Shown here: positions 7,484 through 15,195 of the stretch, in pieces
Position numbering within the stretch: position 1 is the first letter of the stretch
Layout of the letters: every line of letters starts with the position of its first letter
Assembly (NCBI GenBank): GCA_036378155.1
Contig: DASUXA010000012.1
Location: 1-23,124 of the forward strand
Source: DASUXA01 sp036378155
Lineage (GTDB): Bacteria; Actinomycetota; Actinomycetes; Mycobacteriales; Micromonosporaceae
Direction of reading: 5' to 3'
Length of the DNA stretch: 23,124 nucleotides
Notes under the pieces: model-generated
The model's database searches: none
The model's input: only the letters and a program-made list of their open reading frames with translations
Told to the model about the DNA's origin: nothing
Made by a program: the position numbers and the translations under genes

Positions 7484-8611
7484 TCAGATTTCGTCGGGGG
7501 TCGCCGGGATGCCGGCGGACCACTTCTGCTCGATGCGTCCGAAGTGCCAGATCGCGACCGCGACCAGCCAGGTGACGGCGAACAGTCCGACGACGGCGTA
7601 TCCGACCAGGTTCAGGTCGAGCGAGGCGACCGCCGCCAGCGGTCCGGTGGTGATACCCAGCTTGTCGGCGAGCAGCCCGGTCAATTCGAGTACGCCGATG
7701 ACCATCGCGACGCCGACCGACAGCCCGGTGATCGTGATGTTGTAGTACACCTTGCGGACCGGGTTGGCGAACGCCCAGTCGTACGCGAAGTTCATGAAGC
7801 AGCCGTCGATGGTGTCGAGCAGCGACATGCCGGCGGCGAACAGGACCGGCAGGGTGAGGATCGCGTACCAGGGCAGCGCGAACGCGGCCGCCCCGCCGGC
7901 GAGCACCAGCAGCGACACCTCGGTGGCGGTGTCGAACCCCAACCCGAACAGCAGACCGACCGGGTACATGTGCCAGGGCTTGCCGACCGCGCGGGTCGCC
8001 CCGCCGAGCACCCGGTTCATCAGCCCGCGCCGGTTCAGTTGTTCGTCGAGGTGCGCCTCGTCGTACTCGCCTCGGCGCATCGCCCGGAACACCCGCAGGA
8101 TCGAGCGCAGCACCACCAGGTTGAGCCCTGCGATGATCATGAGGAAGGTACCGGAGACCAGGGTGCCGACCAGTCCGGTGACGGTCTGCAGCGTGGACGC
8201 GCCGTCCTCCACCTGCCCGGCGAGGGCGCGTACCCCGAGGCTGAGCAGCAGGCTCAGCCCGAAGACCACCGACGAGTGGCCGAGGCTGAACCAGAAGCCG
8301 ACCGACAGCGGTCGCTGCCCGTCGGCCATCAGCTTGCGGGTGGTGTTGTCGATCGCCGCGATGTGGTCGGCGTCGAAGGCGTGCCGCATGCCCAGCACGT
8401 ACGCGGTGACGCCGACGGTGACGGTGAACGTGCCCGCCGCGCCGAGCGCGTAGTGCCTGGGCAGGATCAGCGCGAACAGGGTGACGAATCCGACGACGTG
8501 CAGGGCGAGCACGACCGCCGCCATCCCCGCGGTCCGGACGCGCTCGTCGCGGGACAGCGCGACCCGACTGCGGGTACCGGTCGCGACCGGTGACTCGACC
8601 AGTTGCGTCAT
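7484..8611 (-). CDS. NiCoT (HoxN/NixA) family nickel/cobalt permease
   Basis: Imports Ni2+ and/or Co2+ across the cytoplasmic membrane. Counting from ATG 8611 (374 aa), the family signature HX4DH is in RHAFDADHIAAIDNTTRK (His77, Asp82, His83). A second signature, LGFDTATE, follows the cytoplasmic loop. About eight TM helices are visible (for example 30-50, 61-75, 100-125). I chose ATG 8611 because GGGAGGT stands nine bases before it. The in-frame TTG at 8716 would add 35 low-complexity residues and falls inside the operator palindrome. The perfect Nur box upstream implies repression when nickel is sufficient, which points to nickel as substrate. Monocistronic, with no nickel enzyme nearby. 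Confidence 0.92.
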   Translation of the reverse strand: MTQLVESPVATGTRSRVALSRDERVRTAGMAAVVLALHVVGFVTLFALILPRHYALGAAGTFTVTVGVTAYVLGMRHAFDADHIAAIDNTTRKLMADGQRPLSVGFWFSLGHSSVVFGLSLLLSLGVRALAGQVEDGASTLQTVTGLVGTLVSGTFLMIIAGLNLVVLRSILRVFRAMRRGEYDEAHLDEQLNRRGLMNRVLGGATRAVGKPWHMYPVGLLFGLGFDTATEVSLLVLAGGAAAFALPWYAILTLPVLFAAGMSLLDTIDGCFMNFAYDWAFANPVRKVYYNITITGLSVGVAMVIGVLELTGLLADKLGITTGPLAAVASLDLNLVGYAVVGLFAVTWLVAVAIWHFGRIEQKWSAGIPATPDEI

Positions 8612-8675
8612 CCCCCGTGTACCTCCCGCGCTCGATGCGGTGGCGGGCGTGTGCGAGCCGCCCCCACCAGCGCTG

Positions 8676-8705
8676 ACTCTAGATGGCAACGGATAGTTGT
8701 TGCAA
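8676..8705 (-). promoter_or_regulatory. Promoter of the nickel permease gene
   Basis: TTGCAA (8705-8700) and TAGAGT (8681-8676) are spaced by 18 bases on the minus strand. TSS is expected near 8669, giving a leader of about 58 bases. The -35 box is half of the Nur palindrome, so Nur binding would block polymerase. Confidence 0.55.
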
Positions 8706-8716
8706 AGTCTTTGCAA
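8700..8716. promoter_or_regulatory. Nur box (nickel-responsive Fur-family operator)
   Basis: TTGCAAAGTCTTTGCAA is a perfect palindrome with 8-bp arms around one base. It fits the Streptomyces coelicolor Nur consensus tTGCaa-N5-ttGCAA in every specified position. It lies 88 bases upstream of the nickel permease start and overlaps that gene's -35. Nur with nickel bound represses nickel uptake genes. Confidence 0.8.
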
Positions 8717-8846
8717 TAAGCATCACGTCGACCGTCGCGCGGCAGTACGCTGCCGGACGTACAGCGACCCGTCCGCGTACCCGGCGCTGGTGTGATCCGC
8801 CAGTCCCCACCGGGTCGGTACGGACCGGATGTGCGAGGCTTGACGG

Positions 8847-9569
8847 GTGTCGGTTCCGGTAGCGGAGCAGGCCGCTGGCCGTGGTGAGATCGAGCGGTAC
8901 GTGGCCGGGCTCGGGGTACGGTTGCGCGGCCCACGCCGATTCAGGACGGACCTGCTCGACGAGGCGCGCGACAGCCTCCTCGACGCCGCCGAGGCGTACG
9001 TCGACGCGGGGCTGCCGCCGATCGAGGCGGCTCGCCGCGCGATCGCCGACTTCGGCACGTACGCCGACGTCCTGCCGTCCTACCAGGAGGAACTCGCGGT
9101 CGCGCAGGGTCGCCGGACCGCGCTGCTGATCACCTTGGCGCTGCCGCTGCTGTACCTGCTGGCACCGCTGATGTGGTGGCGGGGCGCACAGCCGCATTCG
9201 ACACGGTACGTGGTCCTCGCCGACGGATTCGACTACCTGTCGCTGGCGGGCGCCGCGCTCGCCGCCCTGGTGCTGCTCGGACTCGGGCGGGGCAGCCGGT
9301 ACGTCCCGGACGGGGCGCGGCTCACCCATGGGCTGGGCGTCGGCGCGCTCGGGTTCCTGTGCGTGCACGGGCTGGTCGGCGCGGCGATCTGGGTATGGAG
9401 CGCCACCGAATTCCCGTACGTGCTGTCCTGGCCGCCCATGCTGCTCGCGGCGACGCTGATGTGGCTGGCGTTCGGATACGCCGCGCTCAGCGCGTGGAGA
9501 TGCCTGCGTACCAGCGGGCGGGTCGCGGTCGGCGGCAGTTTCAGGTCGTCGCCGTCCGCGGCGGCGTGA
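8847..9569 (+). CDS. HAAS-domain (permease-prefix type) four-TM membrane protein
   Basis: A 240-residue protein. Residues about 12-85 form a helical HAAS/permease-prefix-like domain (EIERYVAGLGVRL, LDEARDSLLDAAEAY, PIEAARRAIADFG), followed by four TM helices at about 92-111, 130-149, 160-184 and 193-214. Such proteins are typically linked to PadR regulators and act as envelope-stress or anti-sigma-like partners; the precise function is unknown. GTG start at 8847 with GAGG eight bases upstream. Unusually, the PadR gene lies convergently and overlaps its 3' end by 29 bases rather than preceding it in an operon. Confidence 0.75.
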   Translation: MSVPVAEQAAGRGEIERYVAGLGVRLRGPRRFRTDLLDEARDSLLDAAEAYVDAGLPPIEAARRAIADFGTYADVLPSYQEELAVAQGRRTALLITLALPLLYLLAPLMWWRGAQPHSTRYVVLADGFDYLSLAGAALAALVLLGLGRGSRYVPDGARLTHGLGVGALGFLCVHGLVGAAIWVWSATEFPYVLSWPPMLLAATLMWLAFGYAALSAWRCLRTSGRVAVGGSFRSSPSAAA

Positions 9570-9876
9570 GCACCGCGCCGATCGTCGTCACGAACTCCTG
9601 CCACGCGTCGCGCTCGTCGGCGAGCATCCGCCGGCCCGCGTCGGTCAGTTGGTAGGTGCGCCGCTCTCGGCCCGCGACCGTGCTCCACGCGCTGCGCACC
9701 AGCCCGGCGCGCTCCAGCCGGCGCAGCGCCGGATAGACGGTACCGGTCGGCAGGTTGAGCATTCCGCCGCTGCGGACCTGGAGCGCTTCGATGATCGCGT
9801 ACCCGTGCCGGGGCTCTTCGTCGAGCACGGCGAGCAGGAGTGCGTCGAGGTGCCCGCGCAGCGTGTCGGCTTTCAC
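9541..9876 (-). CDS. PadR-family transcriptional regulator
   Basis: A 111-residue winged-helix repressor. The start GTG AAA GCC gives MKADTLRGHLDALLLAVL, then the PadR core RHGYAIIEAL (23-32), the hallmark LPTGTVYPALRRLERAGLV and wing ERRTYQLTDAGRRML. Residues about 85-111 form a short dimerisation helix (PadR-s2 type, without a long C-terminal domain). The 3' end overlaps the convergent membrane-protein gene by 29 bases, so each transcript is antisense to the other's tail. A TAGACT box eight bases upstream with no ribosome site suggests leaderless expression. The likely target is the neighbouring membrane-protein gene or itself (inference). Confidence 0.9.
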   Translation of the reverse strand: MKADTLRGHLDALLLAVLDEEPRHGYAIIEALQVRSGGMLNLPTGTVYPALRRLERAGLVRSAWSTVAGRERRTYQLTDAGRRMLADERDAWQEFVTTIGAVLTPPRTATT

Positions 9877-9884
9877 GTGTAGCG

Positions 9885-9890
9885 AGTCTA
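9885..9890 (-). promoter_or_regulatory. Candidate -10 element of padR
   Basis: TAGACT on the minus strand, eight bases before the GTG start at 9876. No Shine-Dalgarno is present, consistent with a leaderless transcript. No clear -35 was found. Confidence 0.4.
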
Positions 9891-10010
9891 CGGGTTTGCG
9901 GGCTCGCGGCGCCAGCCGCGAGCCGTCCCCCCATCCTCACCGTCGAGCCGTGGTCCGTTCCGGGTCACGCCGCCCCCGCCCGGGGAGTTCACGAGCGATC
10001 CCACCGGCGG

Positions 10011-11570
10011 TCAGGTCGCCGGAAAGCTGGAGTAGTCGGGGAAGTTGCCGTACAGCCGCTCGCCCGGCTCGCCCACGGTGACCGCTTGTACCAGCAGGTC
10101 ACCGCCCACGAACGCGCCCTTCCAACTCGCCCCGCGCCCACCGAACGGCTCGTCCCGGTCGCCCCGCGAGCGAGGACGGTTGATACCGACCTTGAACGCG
10201 TGCAGGTCGGCGGCGAGCTTCGCCGCCTTCTCCTCGTCGTCGCAGGCGAGGCTGGCGACCAGCGCCCCGTTCGACGCGTTCATCGCCGCCAGCAGCTCGT
10301 CCTCGGTGTCCACCACCACGATCGTGTCGACCGGACCGAACGGCTCGGCGTGCATCAGCCGGGACCGCCCGGGCGGGGCGAGCAGCGCCGTCGGCGCGAC
10401 ATACGCGCCGGTGTCCTGCCCGTCGAGGAACCCCACCGCGTCGTCGAGCCGCCCCCGGTACAGCGGCACCGCGCCCGCCCGGATCGCCTCGTCCACCTTG
10501 CGGCGCAGCTCGTCCGCCTTCGCCGCGCTGATCAACGGCCCGAAGTCCAGCTCCGGCAGCGGCTCGTCCTCCGACCGCACCGCCAAGGGGTGACCGAACC
10601 GGACGCTCTTCACCACCGGCAGGTACACGTCCAGGAACCGGTCCACGAGTTCGCGCTGCACCACGAACCGGGGGTACGCGGTGCAGCGCTGCTTGCCGTA
10701 CTCGAAGCCCTTGCGCAGGTGCCCGGCGAGCAGGTCCCACTGGGAGAACTCCCACACGCCCCAGGCGTTCAGCCCCTCCTGCTCGATCATGTGCCGCTTG
10801 TCGGTGTCGAGCAGCGCCGCGGCGACCTTGCCGCCGTTGGAGCGTCCGCCCACGAACGCCACCGCGCCGATCTCCGGCGCTCGTACCAGCACCTCGGACA
10901 GTTCCTCGCCGCTGCCGGACAGCAGGGTGACCGGCAGCCCGGACCGGCGCATCAGGGCGTGCGCCACGGTCAGGCAGACCGCCCCGCCCTGCGACGGAGT
11001 CTTCGCGATCACCGCGTTGCCGGCGAGCAGCTGTACCAGTTCGGCGTGCACCAGCACGCTCATCGGGTAGTTCCAGCTCGCGATGTTGGACACCGGACCG
11101 GGCAGTGGCACGCGCGCCGGGTTGCCGTGCCGGTCCACACCCAGCTGGCGGGGCATCTGCTCGACGTACCACCGCACCCCGTCCAGGCACCGGTCGACGT
11201 CCGCGCACGCCAGCCGCCACGGCTTGCCGATCTCCCAGACCAGCAGCAGGGCGAGCAGGTCGCGTTGGGCGGTCAGGGCGTCCAGCGCGTCGACGACCCG
11301 GGCGGTGCGCTGCGCCAGCGGCGTGTCCGCCCACCGGCGGTGCTCGTCGGCGGCGTACCGGACGGCGGCGAGCGCGGATTCGGCGTCCAACCGGGACAGC
11401 TGGGCGAGCACGGTGTTGTCGACCGGGGTACGCAGCACCGCCGGGACGCCGGCGTCCTGCCAGTCGCCGAGCATGAGGTTGCGCAGCCGGTCGGAGGCGA
11501 AGGCTTCCGGCGCGGCGGCGACCGCGCGGTCGAGGGTCTGCGGCCAGGCGGTACCAGGGGCGAGTCGCAT
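10011..11570 (-). CDS. Aldehyde dehydrogenase family protein
   Basis: A 519-residue NAD(P)+-dependent aldehyde dehydrogenase. Motifs in order: cofactor-site ASWNYP (164-169), Lys190 in AKTPSQ, the catalytic Glu263 in IEQEGLNAWG (aligning with the usual ELGGKN), catalytic Cys296 in GKQRCTAYPR, and the C-terminal EPFGPVDTIVVVD. Catalytic residues are intact, so it should be active. Glu-Gln-Glu-Gly in place of ELGG marks a less common subfamily whose substrate I cannot name. The ATG at 11570 has GGGAG six bases upstream. It lies 129 bases downstream of bsaP in the same direction, so it could be read with bioB-bsaP, but the gap suggests its own promoter. Confidence 0.9.
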   Translation of the reverse strand: MRLAPGTAWPQTLDRAVAAAPEAFASDRLRNLMLGDWQDAGVPAVLRTPVDNTVLAQLSRLDAESALAAVRYAADEHRRWADTPLAQRTARVVDALDALTAQRDLLALLLVWEIGKPWRLACADVDRCLDGVRWYVEQMPRQLGVDRHGNPARVPLPGPVSNIASWNYPMSVLVHAELVQLLAGNAVIAKTPSQGGAVCLTVAHALMRRSGLPVTLLSGSGEELSEVLVRAPEIGAVAFVGGRSNGGKVAAALLDTDKRHMIEQEGLNAWGVWEFSQWDLLAGHLRKGFEYGKQRCTAYPRFVVQRELVDRFLDVYLPVVKSVRFGHPLAVRSEDEPLPELDFGPLISAAKADELRRKVDEAIRAGAVPLYRGRLDDAVGFLDGQDTGAYVAPTALLAPPGRSRLMHAEPFGPVDTIVVVDTEDELLAAMNASNGALVASLACDDEEKAAKLAADLHAFKVGINRPRSRGDRDEPFGGRGASWKGAFVGGDLLVQAVTVGEPGERLYGNFPDYSSFPAT

Positions 11571-11699
11571 CGTCGTCTCCCGTCATGGGGCGGGCGGCGA
11601 CGTCGCTGGCACCGCGTCAGGTACGCCCAGCGTCACCGACCAGCCCGGACCCGATCAACGGGACGCCCAGATGGTAGGAGTGAGCTGCGTCATGCGCGG

Positions 11700-11942
11700 T
11701 CACGCGTACCGGGGTCCGTCGCCCGACCGGAGCTCCCCGTGCGCCACGCACACCGCCGACCAGCCGGTCGGTACGACCTGGACCTTCATCCGTCGCCGGC
11801 ACGCCGGGCAGTACCGGGGCGGCTCCAGCGCGCGAGCCGCCGCGCAGGCGGCGTGGGTACCGTCCGCCAGCGCCCCGCCGCACCGGTCGCACCACTGCGC
11901 GGACCCCGCGACCTCCTGCGTCACGACGTCCACCTCCGTCAC
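11700..11942 (-). CDS. bsaP: Biotin synthase auxiliary protein BsaP
   Basis: A small Cys-rich protein of up to 80 residues matching the actinobacterial BsaP family (mycobacterial Rv1590-like), a small iron-sulfur protein needed for BioB turnover in vivo. Metal-ligand candidates are Cys18, Cys21, His30, Cys33, Cys45, Cys48, Cys65 and His68, arranged as CDRCGG, EPPRYCPACRRRM and CVAHGE. The position immediately after bioB is diagnostic. GTG 11942 overlaps the bioB stop (GTGA). However, GGAGG at 11937-11933 sits eight bases before a second in-frame GTG at 11924, which may be the true start (74 residues). Either way translation is coupled to bioB. Confidence 0.85.
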   Translation of the reverse strand: MTEVDVVTQEVAGSAQWCDRCGGALADGTHAACAAARALEPPRYCPACRRRMKVQVVPTGWSAVCVAHGELRSGDGPRYA

Positions 11943-12931
11943 AGCGTCGCCGACAGCGCCTTGATCGGCATCTTCAGCTCGTCCAGCAGCGCCAGGTCCT
12001 CCTGCGGCGAGCGACCCAGGGTGGTCAGGTAGTTGCCGACGATCACCGCGTTGACGCCGCCCAGCAGCCCGTCGCGGGTGCCCAGGTCGCCCAGGGTGAT
12101 CTCCCGCCCGCCTGCGTACCGCAGGATGGTGCGCGGCAACGCCAGCCGGAAGGCGGCGATCGCCCGCAGCGCGTCCCTGCCCTCGACCAGGGGACGGTCC
12201 GCGAACGGGGTGCCCGGTCGGGGGTTGAGGAAGTTCAGGGGCACCTCGTGCGGGTCGAGCTGCTGCAACTGGATCGCGAACTCGGCGCGCTGCTCGACGG
12301 TCTCACCCAGCCCGAGGATGCCGCCGCAGCACACCTCCATGCCCGCGGCGCGCACCATGCGCAGGGTGTCCCAGCGTTCCTCCCAGGTGTGCGTGGTGAC
12401 CACGTTCGGGAAGTACGACCGGGCGGTTTCCAGGTTGTGGTTGTACCGGTGCACGCCCATCTCGGCGAGTTCGTCGACCTGCTGCTGGGTCAGCATGCCG
12501 AGCGACGCCGCGATGTTGATCTCGACTTCGGCGCGGATCGCCTCGACACCGTCGCGCATCTGCTTCATCAACCGGGCGTCCGGACCGCGTACCGCCGCCA
12601 CGATGCAGAACTCGGTAGCGCCCGTCTTCGCGGTCTGCTTCGCCGCCTCGACCAGCGCCGGGATGTCCAGCCAGACGCTGCGTACCGGCGAGGTGAACAC
12701 CCCGGACTGGGAGCAGAAGTGGCAGTCCTCCGGGCAGCCGCCGGTCTTCAGCGACACGATGCCCTCGACCTCGACCTCCGGACCGCACCACCGCATCCGT
12801 ACCTGATGGGCGAGGTCGAGCAGGGCGGGAAGGTCGTCGTCGGAGGCGGTGAGGACGGCGAGCACGCCGGCCTCGTCGAGACCGGTGCCGGTTTCGACCA
12901 CCCGCCGGGCGGCGTCGAGGATCTGGAGCAT
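11939..12931 (-). CDS. bioB: Biotin synthase BioB
   Basis: A 330-residue radical SAM enzyme that inserts sulfur into dethiobiotin, the last step of biotin synthesis. The [4Fe-4S] motif is CPEDCHFC (Cys66, Cys70, Cys73). Other BioB landmarks are VSLKTGGCPEDC, CIVAAVRGP (Cys109, [2Fe-2S] ligand candidate), YNHNLETARSYF, CCGGILGLGE and NFLNPRPGTP. Length is usual. The ATG at 12931 follows a TAAGGT box by six bases with no ribosome site, so it looks leaderless. It is divergent from bioF-bioD and coupled to bsaP. Confidence 0.97.
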   Translation of the reverse strand: MLQILDAARRVVETGTGLDEAGVLAVLTASDDDLPALLDLAHQVRMRWCGPEVEVEGIVSLKTGGCPEDCHFCSQSGVFTSPVRSVWLDIPALVEAAKQTAKTGATEFCIVAAVRGPDARLMKQMRDGVEAIRAEVEINIAASLGMLTQQQVDELAEMGVHRYNHNLETARSYFPNVVTTHTWEERWDTLRMVRAAGMEVCCGGILGLGETVEQRAEFAIQLQQLDPHEVPLNFLNPRPGTPFADRPLVEGRDALRAIAAFRLALPRTILRYAGGREITLGDLGTRDGLLGGVNAVIVGNYLTTLGRSPQEDLALLDELKMPIKALSATL

Positions 12932-12936
12932 GGGCG

Positions 12937-12943
12937 TACCTTA
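12937..12943. promoter_or_regulatory. Overlapping divergent -10 elements in the bioB/bioF intergenic region
   Basis: TACCTT (12937-12942, plus) and TAAGGT (12943-12938, minus) both fit TANNNT and overlap. The minus copy is six bases before the bioB ATG; the plus copy would give a short leader before bioF. The whole intergenic region is 54 bases. The plus assignment is tentative. No BirA- or BioQ-type operator was recognised. Confidence 0.35.
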
Positions 12944-12985
12944 CAAGGCGGTCTTCGCAGTGGTGGAGGTGCAGGTGAGGGCGGC

Positions 12986-14167
12986 GTGACCGGGCCGGTG
13001 GGCTGGCTGGCGGCGCTGCACCGGTCGGCGGCCGACCGGGAGCGCGCCGGGCTGCGCCGTGCCCTGCGGCCCCGCCCGCCCGGTGACGCCACGGTCGACC
13101 TCGCCGGCAACGACTACCTCGGTCTCGCCCGGCATCCGGTCGTGCTGGGCGAGGCGGAACGGGCGCTGCGCGGGTACGGGCTGGGCGCGACCGGGTCGCG
13201 GCTGGTGCGCGGCAGCACCGACGCGCACCGGCAGCTCGAGGACGGGCTGGCGGACTGGCTGGGTACCGAGTCCGCGCTGGTCTTCTCGTCCGGGTACCTG
13301 GCGAACCTCGCGGCGGTACGCGCCCTCGCCGGGCCGGGCACCGTGATCGTCTCCGACGCCCACGCGCACGCCTCGCTCATCGACGGCTGCCGCATCTCCC
13401 GCGCGCCGGTCACCGTGTCCCGGCATGCCGACCCCGCCGCCGTCGCGGAGATCCTCGCCGGGTACCAGCCCGCCGACGGCGCCGCGTCCGACCCCGGCGA
13501 TCCGGGGTACCGCGCGCTCGTGGTCACCGAGTCGGTGTTCTCCGTCGACGGCGACCTCGCACCGCTGGGCGAACTGCACGCGGTCTGCCGCCGGTACGGC
13601 GCGCTGCTGCTGGTCGACGACGCGCACGCGCTCGGGGTACTCGGACCGCGCGGCGCCGGTGGGGTGGCGGCAGCGGGCCTGGCGGGACAACCGGACGTGG
13701 TGGTCACCGCGACGCTGTCCAAGGCGTTCGGAGCGGCCGGGGGACTGGTCGCCGGTCCCCGCCCGCTGATCGAGCATCTCGTCGACACCGGACGGACGTT
13801 CATCTTCGACACCGCGCTGCCGCCCGCCGTCGCAGCCGGCGCCCTCGCCGCGCTGCGACTGCTGCGCGACGCCGACGCCGCACGCGCCGAACTCGTGGAC
13901 CGGGCCACCCTGCTCGTCAAACGCATGGTCGACGCGGGGCTGGAGGTGACCCAGCCGGCCGGCGGGATCATCTCGGTGACCGCGCCCAGCCCCCAGGCGG
14001 CGGTCGCGTGGGCGGCGGCGTGCCGGGAGCGGGGCGTGGCGGTCGGCTGCTTCCGACCACCGTCCACACCGGACAGCCGGGCGCGACTACGGCTGACCGT
14101 GAACACCGGGGTACCGCGCGACGACTTCCTGCGCGCCCTCGACGTGATCGTGGAGTGCGCACCGTGA
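12986..14167 (+). CDS. bioF: 8-amino-7-oxononanoate synthase BioF
   Basis: A 393-residue PLP enzyme condensing pimeloyl thioester with L-alanine, the first committed ring-forming step of biotin synthesis. Seen: N-terminal LAGNDYLGLARHP, glycine loop GATGSRLVRGS (68-78), cofactor-binding VDDAHALGV (Asp211, His214), and PLP lysine Lys246 in TATLSKAFGAAGG. The C-terminal LRLTVNTGVPRDDFLRAL is typical. The start is GTG 12986, with GAGG six bases upstream. The same frame stays open much further left because of GC content, but that is antisense to bioB. The stop overlaps the bioD start (GTGA). Confidence 0.95.
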   Translation: MTGPVGWLAALHRSAADRERAGLRRALRPRPPGDATVDLAGNDYLGLARHPVVLGEAERALRGYGLGATGSRLVRGSTDAHRQLEDGLADWLGTESALVFSSGYLANLAAVRALAGPGTVIVSDAHAHASLIDGCRISRAPVTVSRHADPAAVAEILAGYQPADGAASDPGDPGYRALVVTESVFSVDGDLAPLGELHAVCRRYGALLLVDDAHALGVLGPRGAGGVAAAGLAGQPDVVVTATLSKAFGAAGGLVAGPRPLIEHLVDTGRTFIFDTALPPAVAAGALAALRLLRDADAARAELVDRATLLVKRMVDAGLEVTQPAGGIISVTAPSPQAAVAWAAACRERGVAVGCFRPPSTPDSRARLRLTVNTGVPRDDFLRALDVIVECAP

Positions 14168-14211
14168 GCGGAACGCCGGGCAGCGCGGTGAGCGGAACGC
14201 CGGGCGGCGTC
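14164..14211 (+). repeat. 24-bp tandem duplication at the bioD start
   Basis: Two copies (14164-14187 and 14188-14211), identical over their first 18 bases, each beginning GTGAGCGGAACGCCGGGC. The repeat duplicates the GTG start and encodes SGTPG twice. It looks like a recent replication-slippage duplication in frame. Confidence 0.9.
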
Positions 14212-14946
14212 TGGCCGCCTCGCGGGCCGGTCGTGGTCACCGGTACCGACACCGGAGTCGGCAAGACGATCGTCACGGCGGCGGTGGCCGCCGCGGCGGC
14301 CACCGCCGGACTGCGGGTCGCCGTCGTCAAACCGGGTCAGACCGGTACCGCCACCGACGAGGAGACCGACGTCGCGACGGTACGGCGGCTCGCGGCTCCG
14401 GCCAGCGCGCGCAGCCTCGCCGAGTACCCGGACCCGCTGGCGCCGCTGACCGCCGCCCGGGTCGCCGGGCTGCCGGCGATCGACCTGTCCACTGCGGTGG
14501 ACGAGGTACGAGCCGACGCGTCCCGGTACGACCTGGTCCTCGTCGAGGGCGCCGGCGGGCTGCTGGTACAGCTGGGGGAGTCGCCGGGCGGCGACACGGT
14601 CGCGCCGTGGACCGTCGCCGACCTCGCCGTCGCGCTCGGCGCTCCGGCGATCGTGGTGGCGCGCGCCGGGCTCGGTACCCTGAACCACACCGCCCTGACC
14701 CTCGAGGCTCTCGACCGGCGCGGAATACCGGCGTGTGTCGTCATCGGAGCGTGGCCCGCCGACCCCGGCCTCGCCGAACGGTGCAACCTCACCGACCTGG
14801 CCGGCGACCTGGCGGGTCTGGTACCGGACGGGGCCGGCGGATGGCGACCCGACGCGTTCCGCGCCGCCGCGCCCGGATGGTTGACGCCCACGCTGTTCGG
14901 CTCGGCCGGCTCGCCGAGGACGCTGCTCACCTCGACGCCCCGGTAG
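14164..14946 (+). CDS. bioD: ATP-dependent dethiobiotin synthetase BioD
   Basis: A 260-residue P-loop enzyme that carboxylates 7,8-diaminononanoate to dethiobiotin. The P-loop GTDTGVGKT is at 27-35 (Lys34), the substrate-site KPGQTG at 56-61, and EGAGGLLVQLGE supplies the Mg/ATP region. Start GTG 14164 overlaps the bioF stop by four bases and has GGAG eight bases upstream. The first 16 residues contain a duplicated SGTPG from a tandem DNA repeat that also creates a second GTG at 14188, so the natural N-terminus may be either. BioA, which would supply the substrate, is not in this window. Confidence 0.94.
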   Translation: MSGTPGSAVSGTPGGVWPPRGPVVVTGTDTGVGKTIVTAAVAAAAATAGLRVAVVKPGQTGTATDEETDVATVRRLAAPASARSLAEYPDPLAPLTAARVAGLPAIDLSTAVDEVRADASRYDLVLVEGAGGLLVQLGESPGGDTVAPWTVADLAVALGAPAIVVARAGLGTLNHTALTLEALDRRGIPACVVIGAWPADPGLAERCNLTDLAGDLAGLVPDGAGGWRPDAFRAAAPGWLTPTLFGSAGSPRTLLTSTPR

Positions 14947-15195
14947 CGCCGCGCGAGCGTGCTCGCCCACGCGCCGCTGCGAACACCAGCCGACACGATC
15001 ATCCAACGCGATACCGATGCCCAGGCTGAATATGGCCGTCCGGTGGACATCCTGGGCTTGCGCAACATCAAGGGTGCGGCAACTCTCATGGGGTCACCGG
15101 ATTGGCCTCGGTTCACAGGCGTCGGGCACGCCGTCGGTCCGCAGGCGCAGCGCGGTGCGCGGTCGTCGGGACGGCGTGGCGAGGGGGTCCGCGGC

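Noticed and set aside
9840..12032. Plus-strand open frame of 730 codons
   Set aside because: Antisense to the aldehyde dehydrogenase and BsaP, both with intact catalytic or metal motifs.
12248..12985. N-terminal extension of BioF
   Set aside because: The extra 246 codons lie antisense to bioB. The BioF family begins near the GTG at 12986, which has a ribosome site.
14959..15195. N-terminal extension of the NIT kinase
   Set aside because: A cytoplasmic 79-residue extension without family similarity. ATG 15196 has an excellent GAGGGGG site and places TM1 at the expected position.
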